From positions 434,001 to 498,000 of the forward strand of contig NZ_LAZU01000037.1 in the NCBI RefSeq assembly GCF_000987955.1: 64,000 nt of DNA, read 5' to 3'. The notes beneath the pieces are model-generated. The model ran no database searches, was not told the origin of the DNA, and saw nothing but the letters and a program-made list of their open reading frames with translations. Shown one piece after another: positions 36,471 to 45,241 of this stretch. Within the stretch, counting starts at the first letter, position 1. Every line of letters begins with the position of its first letter. The stretch comes from Paenibacillus sp. DMB20 (GTDB lineage Bacteria; Bacillota; Bacilli; Paenibacillales; Paenibacillaceae). Both the position numbers and the translations under genes were made by a program.

Positions 36471-37613
36471 TTAGCGAGCTCCTTTCACGGCTGCGGCCAG
36501 AACCGCTTGACGCGGCTTCCGTACTTCATTTTTTTTGTGCTGTTCAATCATGGCGAGGAATTCATCGAACAAGTAACTGCTGTCGTGCGGTCCCGGCGCG
36601 GCTTCCGGATGATACTGCACCGAGAAGGCCGGGTATTTCTTATGCTTCAGTCCTTCGATCGTTTTGTCGTTGTTGTTGATATGGGTGATTTCAAGGTCCG
36701 TACCCGCGATGGATTCCTCGTTTACGGTGTACCCATGGTTTTGCGAAGTGATATAGCAGCGTCCGCTGGACAGTTCTTTGACCGGATGGTTTCCGCCGCG
36801 ATGGCCGAATTTCAGCTTTTCCGTATCGGCGCCGGAAGCGAGCGCAAACAGCTGGTGGCCAAGGCAGATGCCGAAGATCGGATATTCGCCGAGCAGCTCT
36901 TTGATCATCTCCACCGCGTAAGGAACGTCTTTCGGGTCCCCGGGCCCGTTGGATAATTGAATGCCGTCCGGATGCAGGCCGCGGATTTCGTCCGCCGTCG
37001 TGTCGTGGGGCACAACGATGACGTCGCAGCCGCGGGACGTCAGCTCCCGCAGGATTCCGCTCTTCGCCCCGAAGTCAACGAGAACGATGCGCTCTTTTTC
37101 ACCAGGGCTTGCGAACATTTGCGGCGTGGACGTCCGTGCAACCTGGTTTCGCAGCTGCGGGATCGATGTATCGTTCAGCATTTCCATCAGCTCTTCAACC
37201 GGTTTGGCGGAGGTCGTCAAGATCCCTTTCATCGTGCCGTGGTGACGGATAATCCGCGTCAACATCCGCGTGTCGATGCCGCTGATGCCCGGGATACCGT
37301 ATTCCTTCAATAAAGTGTCCACGCTGTACTGGGCGCGCCAGTTGCTTGGTACAGGCTCATGCCGGCGGACCACGAAACCGTGCACAAACGGCCGGATCGC
37401 CTCAAAGTCATCCCGCGTGATGCCGTAGTTGCCGATCAGAGGATAGGTCATCGTGACGATCTGTCCGCAGTAGGACGGATCCGACAACACCTCCTGATAT
37501 CCCGTAATTCCTGTGTTGAAAACTACCTCGCCGGTCATTTCGGCATCCGCGCCGAAGGCCTTTCCGCTGAACAGCGTGCCGTCCTCCAGCAACAATCTAG
37601 CCTGTGCCTGCAT
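36471..37613 (-). CDS. carA: Carbamoyl-phosphate synthase small subunit (glutaminase)
   Basis: About 380 residues from ATG 37613 (MQAQARLLLEDG), nine bases after AGGAG; an in-frame ATG at 37631 precedes that site. The N-terminal CPSase domain (FNTGITGYQEVLSDPSYCGQI) is followed by a class I glutaminase with the nucleophile Cys in FGICLGHQ and the His/Glu pair in QYHPEAAPGPHD. It feeds ammonia to CarB, whose gene follows after one base. Located between pyrC and carB as in other Firmicute pyr operons. Confidence 0.95.
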   Translation of the reverse strand: MQAQARLLLEDGTLFSGKAFGADAEMTGEVVFNTGITGYQEVLSDPSYCGQIVTMTYPLIGNYGITRDDFEAIRPFVHGFVVRRHEPVPSNWRAQYSVDTLLKEYGIPGISGIDTRMLTRIIRHHGTMKGILTTSAKPVEELMEMLNDTSIPQLRNQVARTSTPQMFASPGEKERIVLVDFGAKSGILRELTSRGCDVIVVPHDTTADEIRGLHPDGIQLSNGPGDPKDVPYAVEMIKELLGEYPIFGICLGHQLFALASGADTEKLKFGHRGGNHPVKELSSGRCYITSQNHGYTVNEESIAGTDLEITHINNNDKTIEGLKHKKYPAFSVQYHPEAAPGPHDSSYLFDEFLAMIEQHKKNEVRKPRQAVLAAAVKGAR

Positions 37614-37675
37614 TCCACTCACTCCTGTCATCTATGTGTAAAATATTTTATATCGGCATGTGCCTAAACGTTACT

Positions 37676-38974
37676 CTACTCAAATCCGTTTCCTTCGGAC
37701 CATTTCACCTCGCCGTTCACCCAGGTCATCACCGGCCAGCCTTTCAGCTTCCAGCCCGTGAATGGCGTGTTGCGGCCCTTTGTCGCGAAGGTGCCCGGAT
37801 CGACTTCCTTTTCCTTCTCCAGATCGATCAGCGTGAGGTCCGCCGGAGCCCCCGCCTTCAGAACCCCGGTATCCAGCCCGAACACCCGCGCCGGATCGCT
37901 GGTCATCCGCTTGACCAGCATGGACAGCTCCCATTTACCGGTAGCCACAAACTTGGTGTACAGCAGCGGAAAGGCGGTTTCGAACCCGACGATTCCAAAC
38001 GGCGCGAGTTCCATCCCTTTTGCTTTTTCTTCCTCGCTGTGCGGCGCATGGTCGGTCACGATCATGTCGAGCGTTCCGTCCAGCAAACCCTCAATGCAAG
38101 CTTCCACATCCCGCGGAGATCTCAACGGCGGATTCATCTTCCAGTTGGCGTCCAGGCCCGGAATGTCCTCATCCGAGAGGACCAGATGGTGCGGGCATAC
38201 CTCCGCCGTTACGGAAATCCCGATGGCTTTGGCCTGGCGGATAAGCCGTACGGATTGTTCAGTGCTGACGTGGCATACGTGGTAATGGACTCCGGTTGCT
38301 TCCGTCAGAAGGATATCGCGTCCGACATGGATCGCTTCGGATTCGTTCGGAATGCCTTTCAGGCCGTGGCGCTCGGCGAATTTCCCTTCCGTTACGCAGG
38401 CACCCTTCACCAGGGACTCGTCTTCGCAGTGCGCGATGACCGGCATGCCGAGAGCGGCCGCTTTTCTCATCGCATCTTTCATCATCTGGGCGTTCTGCAC
38501 GCCTACGCCGTCATCGGTAAACCCGATCGCTCCCGCTGCTTTCAGCGCCTCAAAATCGGTGAGTTCGCGACCAAGCTCGTTCTTCGTGATGGCCGCATAG
38601 GGCAGAACCTTGGCAAGCCCTGCCTGCCTCGCTTTTTCCAGAACCAGGGCCACGGTCTCCGGGTTATCCGTCACCGGCTTGGTATTGGGCATGCAAGCGA
38701 TCGTGGTAAATCCGCCCTTCACCGCGGAGCGGCTTCCGCTTTCGATCGTCTCCTTATGCTCAAAACCCGGCTCTCTCAAGTGCACATGCATATCGATGAA
38801 TCCCGGTGTGACCAGCTTTCCCTTGGCATCGATGCTGCTGGAGCCGACGGTTTCGGGCAGTTCCTGCTCTACGCCAGCGATGGATTGGATGACGCCGTCC
38901 TCGATAACGATATGTTTGCGCTCCAGCTGTCCTTGCTCGTTGATCACATTGGCATTCTTTATGATTTGTAGCAC
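37676..38974 (-). CDS. pyrC: Dihydroorotase
   Basis: A 432-residue enzyme from GTG 38974 (MLQIIKNANVINEQG), six bases after GGGAGGG; the upstream GTG at 39001 precedes the ribosome site. The metal-binding DMHVHLREPGFEHKET is near residue 58, with later ligands in HCED and HVST and the catalytic Asp in TDHAPH. It cyclises carbamoyl aspartate to dihydroorotate. A 62-base gap separates it from carA, and 112 bases separate it from pyrB; no terminator in either. Confidence 0.95.
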   Translation of the reverse strand: MLQIIKNANVINEQGQLERKHIVIEDGVIQSIAGVEQELPETVGSSSIDAKGKLVTPGFIDMHVHLREPGFEHKETIESGSRSAVKGGFTTIACMPNTKPVTDNPETVALVLEKARQAGLAKVLPYAAITKNELGRELTDFEALKAAGAIGFTDDGVGVQNAQMMKDAMRKAAALGMPVIAHCEDESLVKGACVTEGKFAERHGLKGIPNESEAIHVGRDILLTEATGVHYHVCHVSTEQSVRLIRQAKAIGISVTAEVCPHHLVLSDEDIPGLDANWKMNPPLRSPRDVEACIEGLLDGTLDMIVTDHAPHSEEEKAKGMELAPFGIVGFETAFPLLYTKFVATGKWELSMLVKRMTSDPARVFGLDTGVLKAGAPADLTLIDLEKEKEVDPGTFATKGRNTPFTGWKLKGWPVMTWVNGEVKWSEGNGFE

Positions 38975-39086
38975 TTTATATCCCTCCCGCTGCAGAAGCA
39001 CCGCTTCTTGTATATTGTATAATAATAATTCATTTTTGTGTATATTTATTAAAATTTTCTCAGAACAAAGAGGCCAAAAAGTTGAA

Positions 39087-40004
39087 TCAGCCCTTCATGG
39101 CCCTTTCCATAACCGCCATCCGAATCGGAACTCCGTGCGTCATCTGCTGGAATATCATCGACCGCGGACACTCCACGACCGCATCATCGATTTCCACGTT
39201 CCGGTTCACCGGAGCCGGGTGCATAATGATTGTATGTCCGGACAGGCTTGCAGCCCGATCTTCCGTCAAACCGTAATGCTGGCGGTAATCGGCGGTTGAT
39301 TTGAACAGCCCTTGGTTGTGACGCTCGAGCTGAACGCGGAGCATCATGACCACATCCGCCTTCAACGCCTCATCCATGCTGACATAGGTTGCGTGCTCTT
39401 TGAGCGTGTTGGATACCATCGAGTCAGGGGCGCAGAGCTGCACTTTCGCTCCAAACTTATGCAGGGCCCATACGTTCGATCTTGCGACCCGGCTGTGCCT
39501 GATGTCTCCGATGATGGATACCGTCAGCCCTTTTAAATCGCCGAATGTTTTCTTCATCGTGTACAGGTCCAGCAGCGCTTGCGTCGGATGCTCGTTATTG
39601 CCGTCTCCTGCATTGACCAGCGGTATGGAGATCGACTGGGCCAGCTCCTGCAGCACGCCGACCGGCTTTAACCGAATGACGCCCGCGTCTACGCCGAGAG
39701 ATTCGAGAGTCCGTACCGTATCGTAGATGGACTCCCCTTTTTCCACGCTGGATACTCCCGCTTCAAAGTTCATCACTTCGGCTCCCAGGCGTTTTTCGGC
39801 CATCTCGAAGGAAAAGCGGGTTCTTGTGCTGTTTTCAAAAAACATGTTCACCACGAATTTTTGGTTCAAGGCCGGGACCACTTTTTGGTTCTGTCCTTCC
39901 CAGTAGGCCGCGCGGTTTAAAATCGACAAAATTTCATCCCGGCTAAGGTCCTTCAGTCCAAGGAGGCTTCTTTCTTTAATGGAGGTTGCGGTCATCATTG
40001 TCAT
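39087..40004 (-). CDS. pyrB: Aspartate carbamoyltransferase catalytic subunit
   Basis: A 305-residue enzyme. Carbamoyl-phosphate binding is by FFENSTRTRFSFE near residue 55 and HPTQALLDLYT; aspartate binding by LRVQLER. It starts four bases inside pyrR (ATGA overlap), so the two are coupled. It has no regulatory subunit gene (pyrI), as usual in Firmicutes. It makes carbamoyl aspartate, the first committed step of pyrimidine synthesis. Confidence 0.95.
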   Translation of the reverse strand: MTMMTATSIKERSLLGLKDLSRDEILSILNRAAYWEGQNQKVVPALNQKFVVNMFFENSTRTRFSFEMAEKRLGAEVMNFEAGVSSVEKGESIYDTVRTLESLGVDAGVIRLKPVGVLQELAQSISIPLVNAGDGNNEHPTQALLDLYTMKKTFGDLKGLTVSIIGDIRHSRVARSNVWALHKFGAKVQLCAPDSMVSNTLKEHATYVSMDEALKADVVMMLRVQLERHNQGLFKSTADYRQHYGLTEDRAASLSGHTIIMHPAPVNRNVEIDDAVVECPRSMIFQQMTHGVPIRMAVMERAMKG

Positions 40005-40555
40005 CGTTCCTCTCTTTGCGAGATGGTTACTTCGTCCTTGCCGTCGATTTCCGAAAGAGCAACCATAATCTCCTCCTGTTTGGAGGTCGGCACGTTCTTG
40101 CCGATAAAGTCAGGCCGGATCGGCAGCTCCCGGTGTCCCCGGTCGGCCAGCACCGCCAGTTGGATCATCCGCGGCCTTCCGCAGTCCATCAAAGCGTCGA
40201 GCGCGGCGCGGATCGTGCGGCCCGTGTATAAAACGTCATCGAACAGGATGACTTTCTTGTCGTGTACGTTGAGATGCTCGGGAGTCAGCTTTGCTCCTTC
40301 GGCATGTTCGCCGGAAGCAGCCTTGCGGTCGTCCCTGTAGGAAGTCACGTCGATTTCCCCCCAGGGGATCGGCGTGCCCTCAATCTCGTTGATGCGTTCC
40401 GCGATCCGCTGGGCCAGGTATACGCCTCTAGTCCGGATCCCGATGAGGACGCAATCCTCAATCCCTTTGTTCTTTTCCAAAATTTCATGGGCAATCCTTG
40501 TCAGGGCACGGCGGATCGCCGTTTCATCCATAATCACATGTTGTTCGTTACTCAT
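40001..40555 (-). CDS. pyrR: PyrR, pyr operon attenuation protein / uracil phosphoribosyltransferase
   Basis: A 184-residue protein with the PRPP motif VILFDDVLYTGRTIRAA near residues 95-110 and the flexible-loop sequence SYRDD. PyrR binds a conserved RNA loop when UMP is high and favours the downstream terminator. The matching RNA loop and terminator are present just upstream on the same strand (40658-40807), so autoregulation is expected. It also has weak uracil phosphoribosyltransferase activity. First gene of the operon; AAGGAGGG precedes the ATG. Confidence 0.95.
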   Translation of the reverse strand: MSNEQHVIMDETAIRRALTRIAHEILEKNKGIEDCVLIGIRTRGVYLAQRIAERINEIEGTPIPWGEIDVTSYRDDRKAASGEHAEGAKLTPEHLNVHDKKVILFDDVLYTGRTIRAALDALMDCGRPRMIQLAVLADRGHRELPIRPDFIGKNVPTSKQEEIMVALSEIDGKDEVTISQREER

Positions 40556-40611
40556 CGTCTAACCCTCCTTGTGATATAGCCCTTATCCATCAATCTCTGT
40601 ATGAGGCCAAG

Positions 40612-40807
40612 AAAAAAACGCCCGTCGTCCTTGGAGGGGCGGCGGCGTTTCATGTACTAAAAAACTCCTTGCCGCGTTGGCAAGGAGTATTGATCTCATG
40701 TACACAGAGAAATACGGCGAAGTACAATCTATTTGTCCTCAGACAAAAAGATGCTTCCATGTCATGAACCTCGGTTCACGTTACCTTGCCAGCCTCACGG
40801 GACTGAT
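40612..40807 (-). promoter_or_regulatory. PyrR-dependent attenuator of the pyr operon, with two terminator hairpins
   Basis: The PyrR-binding loop ATCAGTCCCGTGAGGCTGGC followed by AAGG lies at 40785-40807 and matches the B. subtilis consensus CAGTCC.G.GAGGCT...AAGG. The attenuator terminator is ACTCCTTGCC/GGCAAGGAGT with a T6 run (40658-40688). A second hairpin with AAACGCC/GGCGTTT and T7 (40612-40650) comes before pyrR. High UMP would let PyrR block the antiterminator. Confidence 0.88.
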
Positions 40808-40832
40808 TTAAAGGTGCTATTCGATTACTTGC

Positions 40833-40861
40833 ATTATGACAGACCCCATCCGGGTTGTCAA
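40833..40861 (-). promoter_or_regulatory. pyr operon promoter
   Basis: TTGACA (40861-40856), a 17-base spacer and CATAAT (40838-40833) on the minus strand. Transcription would start near 40826, just before the PyrR-binding loop. Confidence 0.85.
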
Positions 40862-40898
40862 GCATGGTGAGCATTATTATCGCCAAAGCTCGACATGG

Positions 40899-42154
40899 TT
40901 AAAAATCGAATTCCAAATCGCTGAGGCGCCTGCGGATTTCCGCGATCACCCGCTTCTCGTCATCTTCCCCATCAGCGAGAAATGTTACGGAAAACCTCAC
41001 GAAATGCCCCGCGTCGTCCCACGGTACCGTCGATATAAGTTTTTCCCGGATGAGATACTGCGAGAAATCCTCGCCGGATTCAAACCGGCGGCCTCCTTTA
41101 ATGCCCTTAGGAGCTTCCACGTAGAGGAAAAAGGATCCTTTCGGCTTCTCGGCCTTGAAGCCGATTTCGTTCAATACCGATACGAGCATATCGTGGCGCC
41201 GGGAGTACTTCTCCGCGATTTTTTCCGTAATCTCCGGGTGATCCAGCCCCCAAGCGGCCGCCTTCTGAATGGCGATAAACTGCCCAGAATCGTTATTGTC
41301 CTTCACGTCCCCGAATGCTTTGACGACAAGCGGGTTTCCGGCAATGAAGCCGATCCGCCAGCCGGTCATGTTATAGGATTTGGAAAGCGAGTGCAGTTCG
41401 ACGCCGACGTCCATCGCCCCCGGAACCGAGAGGAAGCTTAAAGGCTTCAGGCCGTCGTAGGTAAGCGCGGCGTAAGGCGCATCATGCACCACCACCACAC
41501 GGTATTTGCGAGCCCATGCCACAACCTCTTCGAAAAACTCCACCGTAGCGCTCGCCCCGGTCGGATTGTTGGGATAGTTCAGGTACAGCAGCTTTGCCCG
41601 TTCCGCTATATTCTCCGGAATGGAGCTCAGGTCCGGTAAAAAGGCATTTTCTTTTTTTAAGTTCCACCGTGTAGACTTCCCCGCCCAGGTATTTGGTGTG
41701 GGTGCCGAGAATCGGATACCCCGGTACCGTCATAATCGTCACGTCCCCCGGGTTGATGAAACAGGAGGGCAGCATGGCCAGGGCGGGTTTGGAGCCGATC
41801 GAGTGCAAAACCTCCGTGTCCGGATCCAAGCCGTCAACGTCAAACACCCGCTTCAGGTACCGGACGGCCGCCTGTTTGAACTCGGGAATCCCGTTGTCGG
41901 CATACCCCCGGTTTTCCGGTTTGGCCGCCTCCTCAGCCAGCTTCCGCACAATTCCGGCATCGGCCATTTCGTCCGGTTCGCCCACCCCCATATCGATCAA
42001 CTCGATATTCGGGAAGTCCCTTTTGGCCGCCGCCTTGGCTCTTTTGATTTTTTCGAATTTATAGATGGCGGTATCTTTACCGTAATTCGAACCGCCGATG
42101 CGGTCCGAGAACATTTGCTGAATATACGTGTCCTGATTTTTTTTCTATGCTCAT
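40899..42154 (-). CDS. dapL: LL-diaminopimelate aminotransferase (417 aa after correcting two frameshifts)
   Basis: Two runs (T7 at 41652-41658 and T8 at 42137-42144, plus strand) each carry one extra base. Corrected, the N-terminus reads MSIEKNQDTYIQQMFSDRIGG and the middle reads VELKKENAFLPDLSSIPENI; the total is 417 residues. It is a PLP enzyme with the Schiff-base Lys in SLSKSYNMTGWRIG and the phosphate-binding Arg nearby; YLNYPNNPTGA is the usual class I/II aminotransferase motif. It converts tetrahydrodipicolinate directly to LL-diaminopimelate for lysine and cell-wall synthesis. Start ATG 42154 with GGAGATGAG a little far upstream. It stands alone before the pyr promoter. Confidence 0.9.
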
Positions 42155-42537
42155 AATTTGTACTCATCTCCTACGGATTCAATCACTAACACAGATAAAT
42201 ATGCCGTAAAAATAGCGAATGAACCATGTACAATGTATCCAATGATTTGTACTATTTCAGCATTCACTCACGATAGGAAGCGAAAGGAACAAGTTGTTTT
42301 TATCCCCCTCCGAAAAAAACGGTTCGTGCCTAAGCAACTTGACATTCGGAGGGATGAAGCCATGTTCAGCACCTCTTCATGTTTAATCCTCCCTTGCTGG
42401 GGTAAAACAGCTTTGAATTACTATTTAAAAAAAAATAAAATATTTATGAGCCGGCGGCATCTTCCATTTTCTTTTCCTTTAATGCTAAACTATACTTTGA
42501 TTTTCGATAACCAACGTCAAGAATAGGCGGTATAACG
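42155..42537. other. Divergent intergenic region between dapL and the YhgE-like gene
   Basis: It should contain both promoters. Near 42290-42355 two inverted repeats interleave: CAAGTTG...CAACTTG and TCCGAA...TTCGGA (extended to ATCCC/GGGAT with two bulged C). The crossing order could form a pseudoknot in RNA. No known riboswitch pattern (including the lysine L box) was recognised. Confidence 0.4.
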
Positions 42538-45213
42538 ATGCGAAACATTTGGCAAATTTTCAAGACAGACTGGGTAAATATTTTACGCGTTCCAACCGGA
42601 ATTTTACTGGTGCTGGCCATTATTCTTTTACCTGGCTTGTACGACTGGATCAATATCAAGTCCGTATGGGACCCCTACAAGAATACGCAGGGAATTACGG
42701 TCGCGGTAACGAGTCTTGACAAGGGCGCCGTTGTCGAGGGCAAGACGCTCAATATTGGAACGGACCTTGTGGAGAATCTGAAAAAGAATACGAAGCTCGG
42801 GTGGAAGTTCGTTACCGAGGAAGAAGCGATGAGAGGAGTCGAGAAGGGAGATTATTATGCAAGCCTGCTCGTTCCCCCCGACTTTTCGGCTAAAATTACG
42901 GGAATCATCGAGGGGAGATTGGATCGCCCCGAAGTCATCTATACGGTCAATGAAAAAATAAATGCGATTGCTCCCAAAATCACGGGCTCCGGCATTTCGG
43001 CGATTACGAAGCAGATTAACGAGAACTTTACGGAGGCCGTAAGCGAATCCGTGCTGAAAAGGCTCAAGGAGGCAGGCGTAGAGCTTCAGGAACAGCTCCC
43101 TACGATCCGAAAAATCGAAAGCGGCATCTTCGCTTTGGAGAGCAAGCTCCCGGCCATTCATGCCGCAGGTCAGAAAGTCCTTGAAGTAGAGAGCAAATTG
43201 CCGGAGATTACGGACAAAGCTCAGCGCATCGTCGAGTTGGAAGAGAAGCTGCCCGAAATAACGGAGGCTGCCCAATATGTGGTAAAACTTCAGCGGTATT
43301 GGCCCCAAATCAGCAGTGCCGCCCAAGAAGTGCTGGTCATACAGCAAAAGCTTCCGCAAATGAAGGAGGCTGTCGGCCGGATTCAGGCAGCGGACGGCCA
43401 CTTTGACAAGGTTAGCCAAACCTTCGATGAAGCGATTGAGAGAAGTTATAAAGCGCTGGGAATCGTATCGGCCGCCCAAGGCCGGTTAACGGATTTAGAT
43501 AGCATGGCTTCAAATGGAGTGGAATTTGCGGACGAGCTGTCGGCTTTTCTGAAAGCGAATCAGGAGGCCTTCCAATCCATAGCTCCGGCAGTCAAGGAAA
43601 ACTTGACGATGCTGAAACAAATTGCCGATGCGGTAGAGCATGTATCATCCAGACTGACGAATGTCGATTGGGAATCGCTCCCTACCCCGGAGGATTTGCA
43701 AAGGATATCGGACCGCCTTGCCATTGCCCTTCGGATCGTGGATCACCTAGGAAATCTGCTTGACAGGCTTAACGGCTATTTGCCAAGCAGGCTCCTGCAG
43801 GATAAGATCGATCGGCTGGACGCCATATCCGCAAAACTGAACACCCAACTCCAGCTGCTTGCCATCGTGAAAGAAGCCATGCTGAGGAATGAAACGCCGC
43901 CAAGGGAAATTGTGGAACGCCTGCATGCGGCATCTGCCGAAGTCTCCCGTTTTCTTGATCAACTGCTTGGGCGGTATGACAGCGAATTTGTCCCGGCAAT
44001 CAACCAGGCGCTCGAGAAACTTCGAATGGCGGCTTCGGTCTCGTCTGAAACGCTTCAATCCGCCAAAGACAGGCTGCCAGAGATAGCCGTAATTTTGAAT
44101 TCGGCTAAGGAAGGGCTTGAATTCGGCCAGGAAGAGCTTTTACGTCTGCAAGCGGAACTGCCGGCGGCAAAAACCAAGTTCCGCGAAGTTGCGGAAACCT
44201 TGCAGCGAAAAGCGGAAGCTTTTGAAAAAGCGGTCGATAAAGCAGCCCTTTTCGTAAGCCATGATCTGCCTAAAATTGGGGAGAAGCTTGATAAAGCCGC
44301 TGCTTTTGTGAAGAAAGATCTACCGGCGGCTGAAGCCGAGATCGTAAAAGCGTCCAATTTCGTCAAACATCAGCTGCCTCAGGTGGAGCAAGGGGTTCAC
44401 CATGTTGCGGGACTTGTCCGCGATGATCTGCCGCAACTGGAATCGGCTGTCCGCAAAGCGGCCGATAAGCTTAGGGAGGTCGAGCACAGCAACAACTTTG
44501 CCGAGCTTGCAAGGCTGCTCCGCGGTGACATTCGGAAGGAAAGCGAGTTTTTAGCCAGTCCGGTGAAGATTAAAGAGAATCAGTTATATCCCATCCCCAA
44601 CTACGGATCGGCCATGTCGCCGTTTTATTGCGTGCTTGCCTTATGGGTAGGCGCCACCCTGTTAATCTCGCTGTTTCGTCCCGATGCCGATAATCCGACC
44701 GGAAGTTACCGCGGCTATCAGCTATACCTTGGACGTCTGGCAACCTTCCTGTCCATTGGCATAATGCAGGCGTTATGCGTATCCCTCGGAAATATTTTCA
44801 TTCTGAAGGCTTACGCGGCGGATAAATTATGGTTTGTTTTGTTCGCCATGCTGGTGAGCACGGTATTCGTGACCATTACCTACACACTGCTGTCCGTATT
44901 CGGCAATGCGGGTAAAGGAATCGCGATTGTCTTCATGGTATTCCAGTTCTCCAGCTCCGGGGGCACATTCCCGGTCAGCATGACCTCGCCGTTCTTCCAG
45001 GCGATTAATCCCTTCATGCCGTTTACATATGCCATCAGCCTCCTGCGCGAGGCGGTTGGAGGCATATTGTGGCAAACAGCGATAAAAGATATTTTATTCC
45101 TGGCTGGGTTTATCGCCATCAATCTGTTTATCGCGCTTGCCCTCAAGAAGCCGCTTAGCAGCTTGATCAAGCGCTCCTCGGACAACGCGAAAAAGACGAA
45201 GATTATCGCTTGA
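42538..45213 (+). CDS. YhgE/Pip-family large membrane protein
   Basis: An 891-residue protein. It starts at ATG 42538 behind AGGCGG, with one N-terminal helix (GILLVLAIILLPGLYDWINI), then a ~640-residue extracellular part. This part is built of repeated amphipathic heptads in which the pattern '(K)LPEI...AQ' recurs at least five times between residues ~185 and 290 and again near 520-640, suggesting a long coiled coil. Five helices at the C-terminus form an ABC-2-like membrane domain (from about residue 700). The plan is that of Pip (phage infection protein) and B. subtilis YhgE, which serve as phage receptors or take part in export. No type VII secretion genes are nearby, so function is unknown. 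Confidence 0.82.
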   Translation: MRNIWQIFKTDWVNILRVPTGILLVLAIILLPGLYDWINIKSVWDPYKNTQGITVAVTSLDKGAVVEGKTLNIGTDLVENLKKNTKLGWKFVTEEEAMRGVEKGDYYASLLVPPDFSAKITGIIEGRLDRPEVIYTVNEKINAIAPKITGSGISAITKQINENFTEAVSESVLKRLKEAGVELQEQLPTIRKIESGIFALESKLPAIHAAGQKVLEVESKLPEITDKAQRIVELEEKLPEITEAAQYVVKLQRYWPQISSAAQEVLVIQQKLPQMKEAVGRIQAADGHFDKVSQTFDEAIERSYKALGIVSAAQGRLTDLDSMASNGVEFADELSAFLKANQEAFQSIAPAVKENLTMLKQIADAVEHVSSRLTNVDWESLPTPEDLQRISDRLAIALRIVDHLGNLLDRLNGYLPSRLLQDKIDRLDAISAKLNTQLQLLAIVKEAMLRNETPPREIVERLHAASAEVSRFLDQLLGRYDSEFVPAINQALEKLRMAASVSSETLQSAKDRLPEIAVILNSAKEGLEFGQEELLRLQAELPAAKTKFREVAETLQRKAEAFEKAVDKAALFVSHDLPKIGEKLDKAAAFVKKDLPAAEAEIVKASNFVKHQLPQVEQGVHHVAGLVRDDLPQLESAVRKAADKLREVEHSNNFAELARLLRGDIRKESEFLASPVKIKENQLYPIPNYGSAMSPFYCVLALWVGATLLISLFRPDADNPTGSYRGYQLYLGRLATFLSIGIMQALCVSLGNIFILKAYAADKLWFVLFAMLVSTVFVTITYTLLSVFGNAGKGIAIVFMVFQFSSSGGTFPVSMTSPFFQAINPFMPFTYAISLLREAVGGILWQTAIKDILFLAGFIAINLFIALALKKPLSSLIKRSSDNAKKTKIIA

Positions 45214-45241
45214 GCAAAAAACCAGCTAATGGTTTGTCAAG

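Noticed and set aside
42155..42537. Lysine riboswitch upstream of dapL
   Set aside because: The L-box core sequences were not seen; only interleaved repeats are present.
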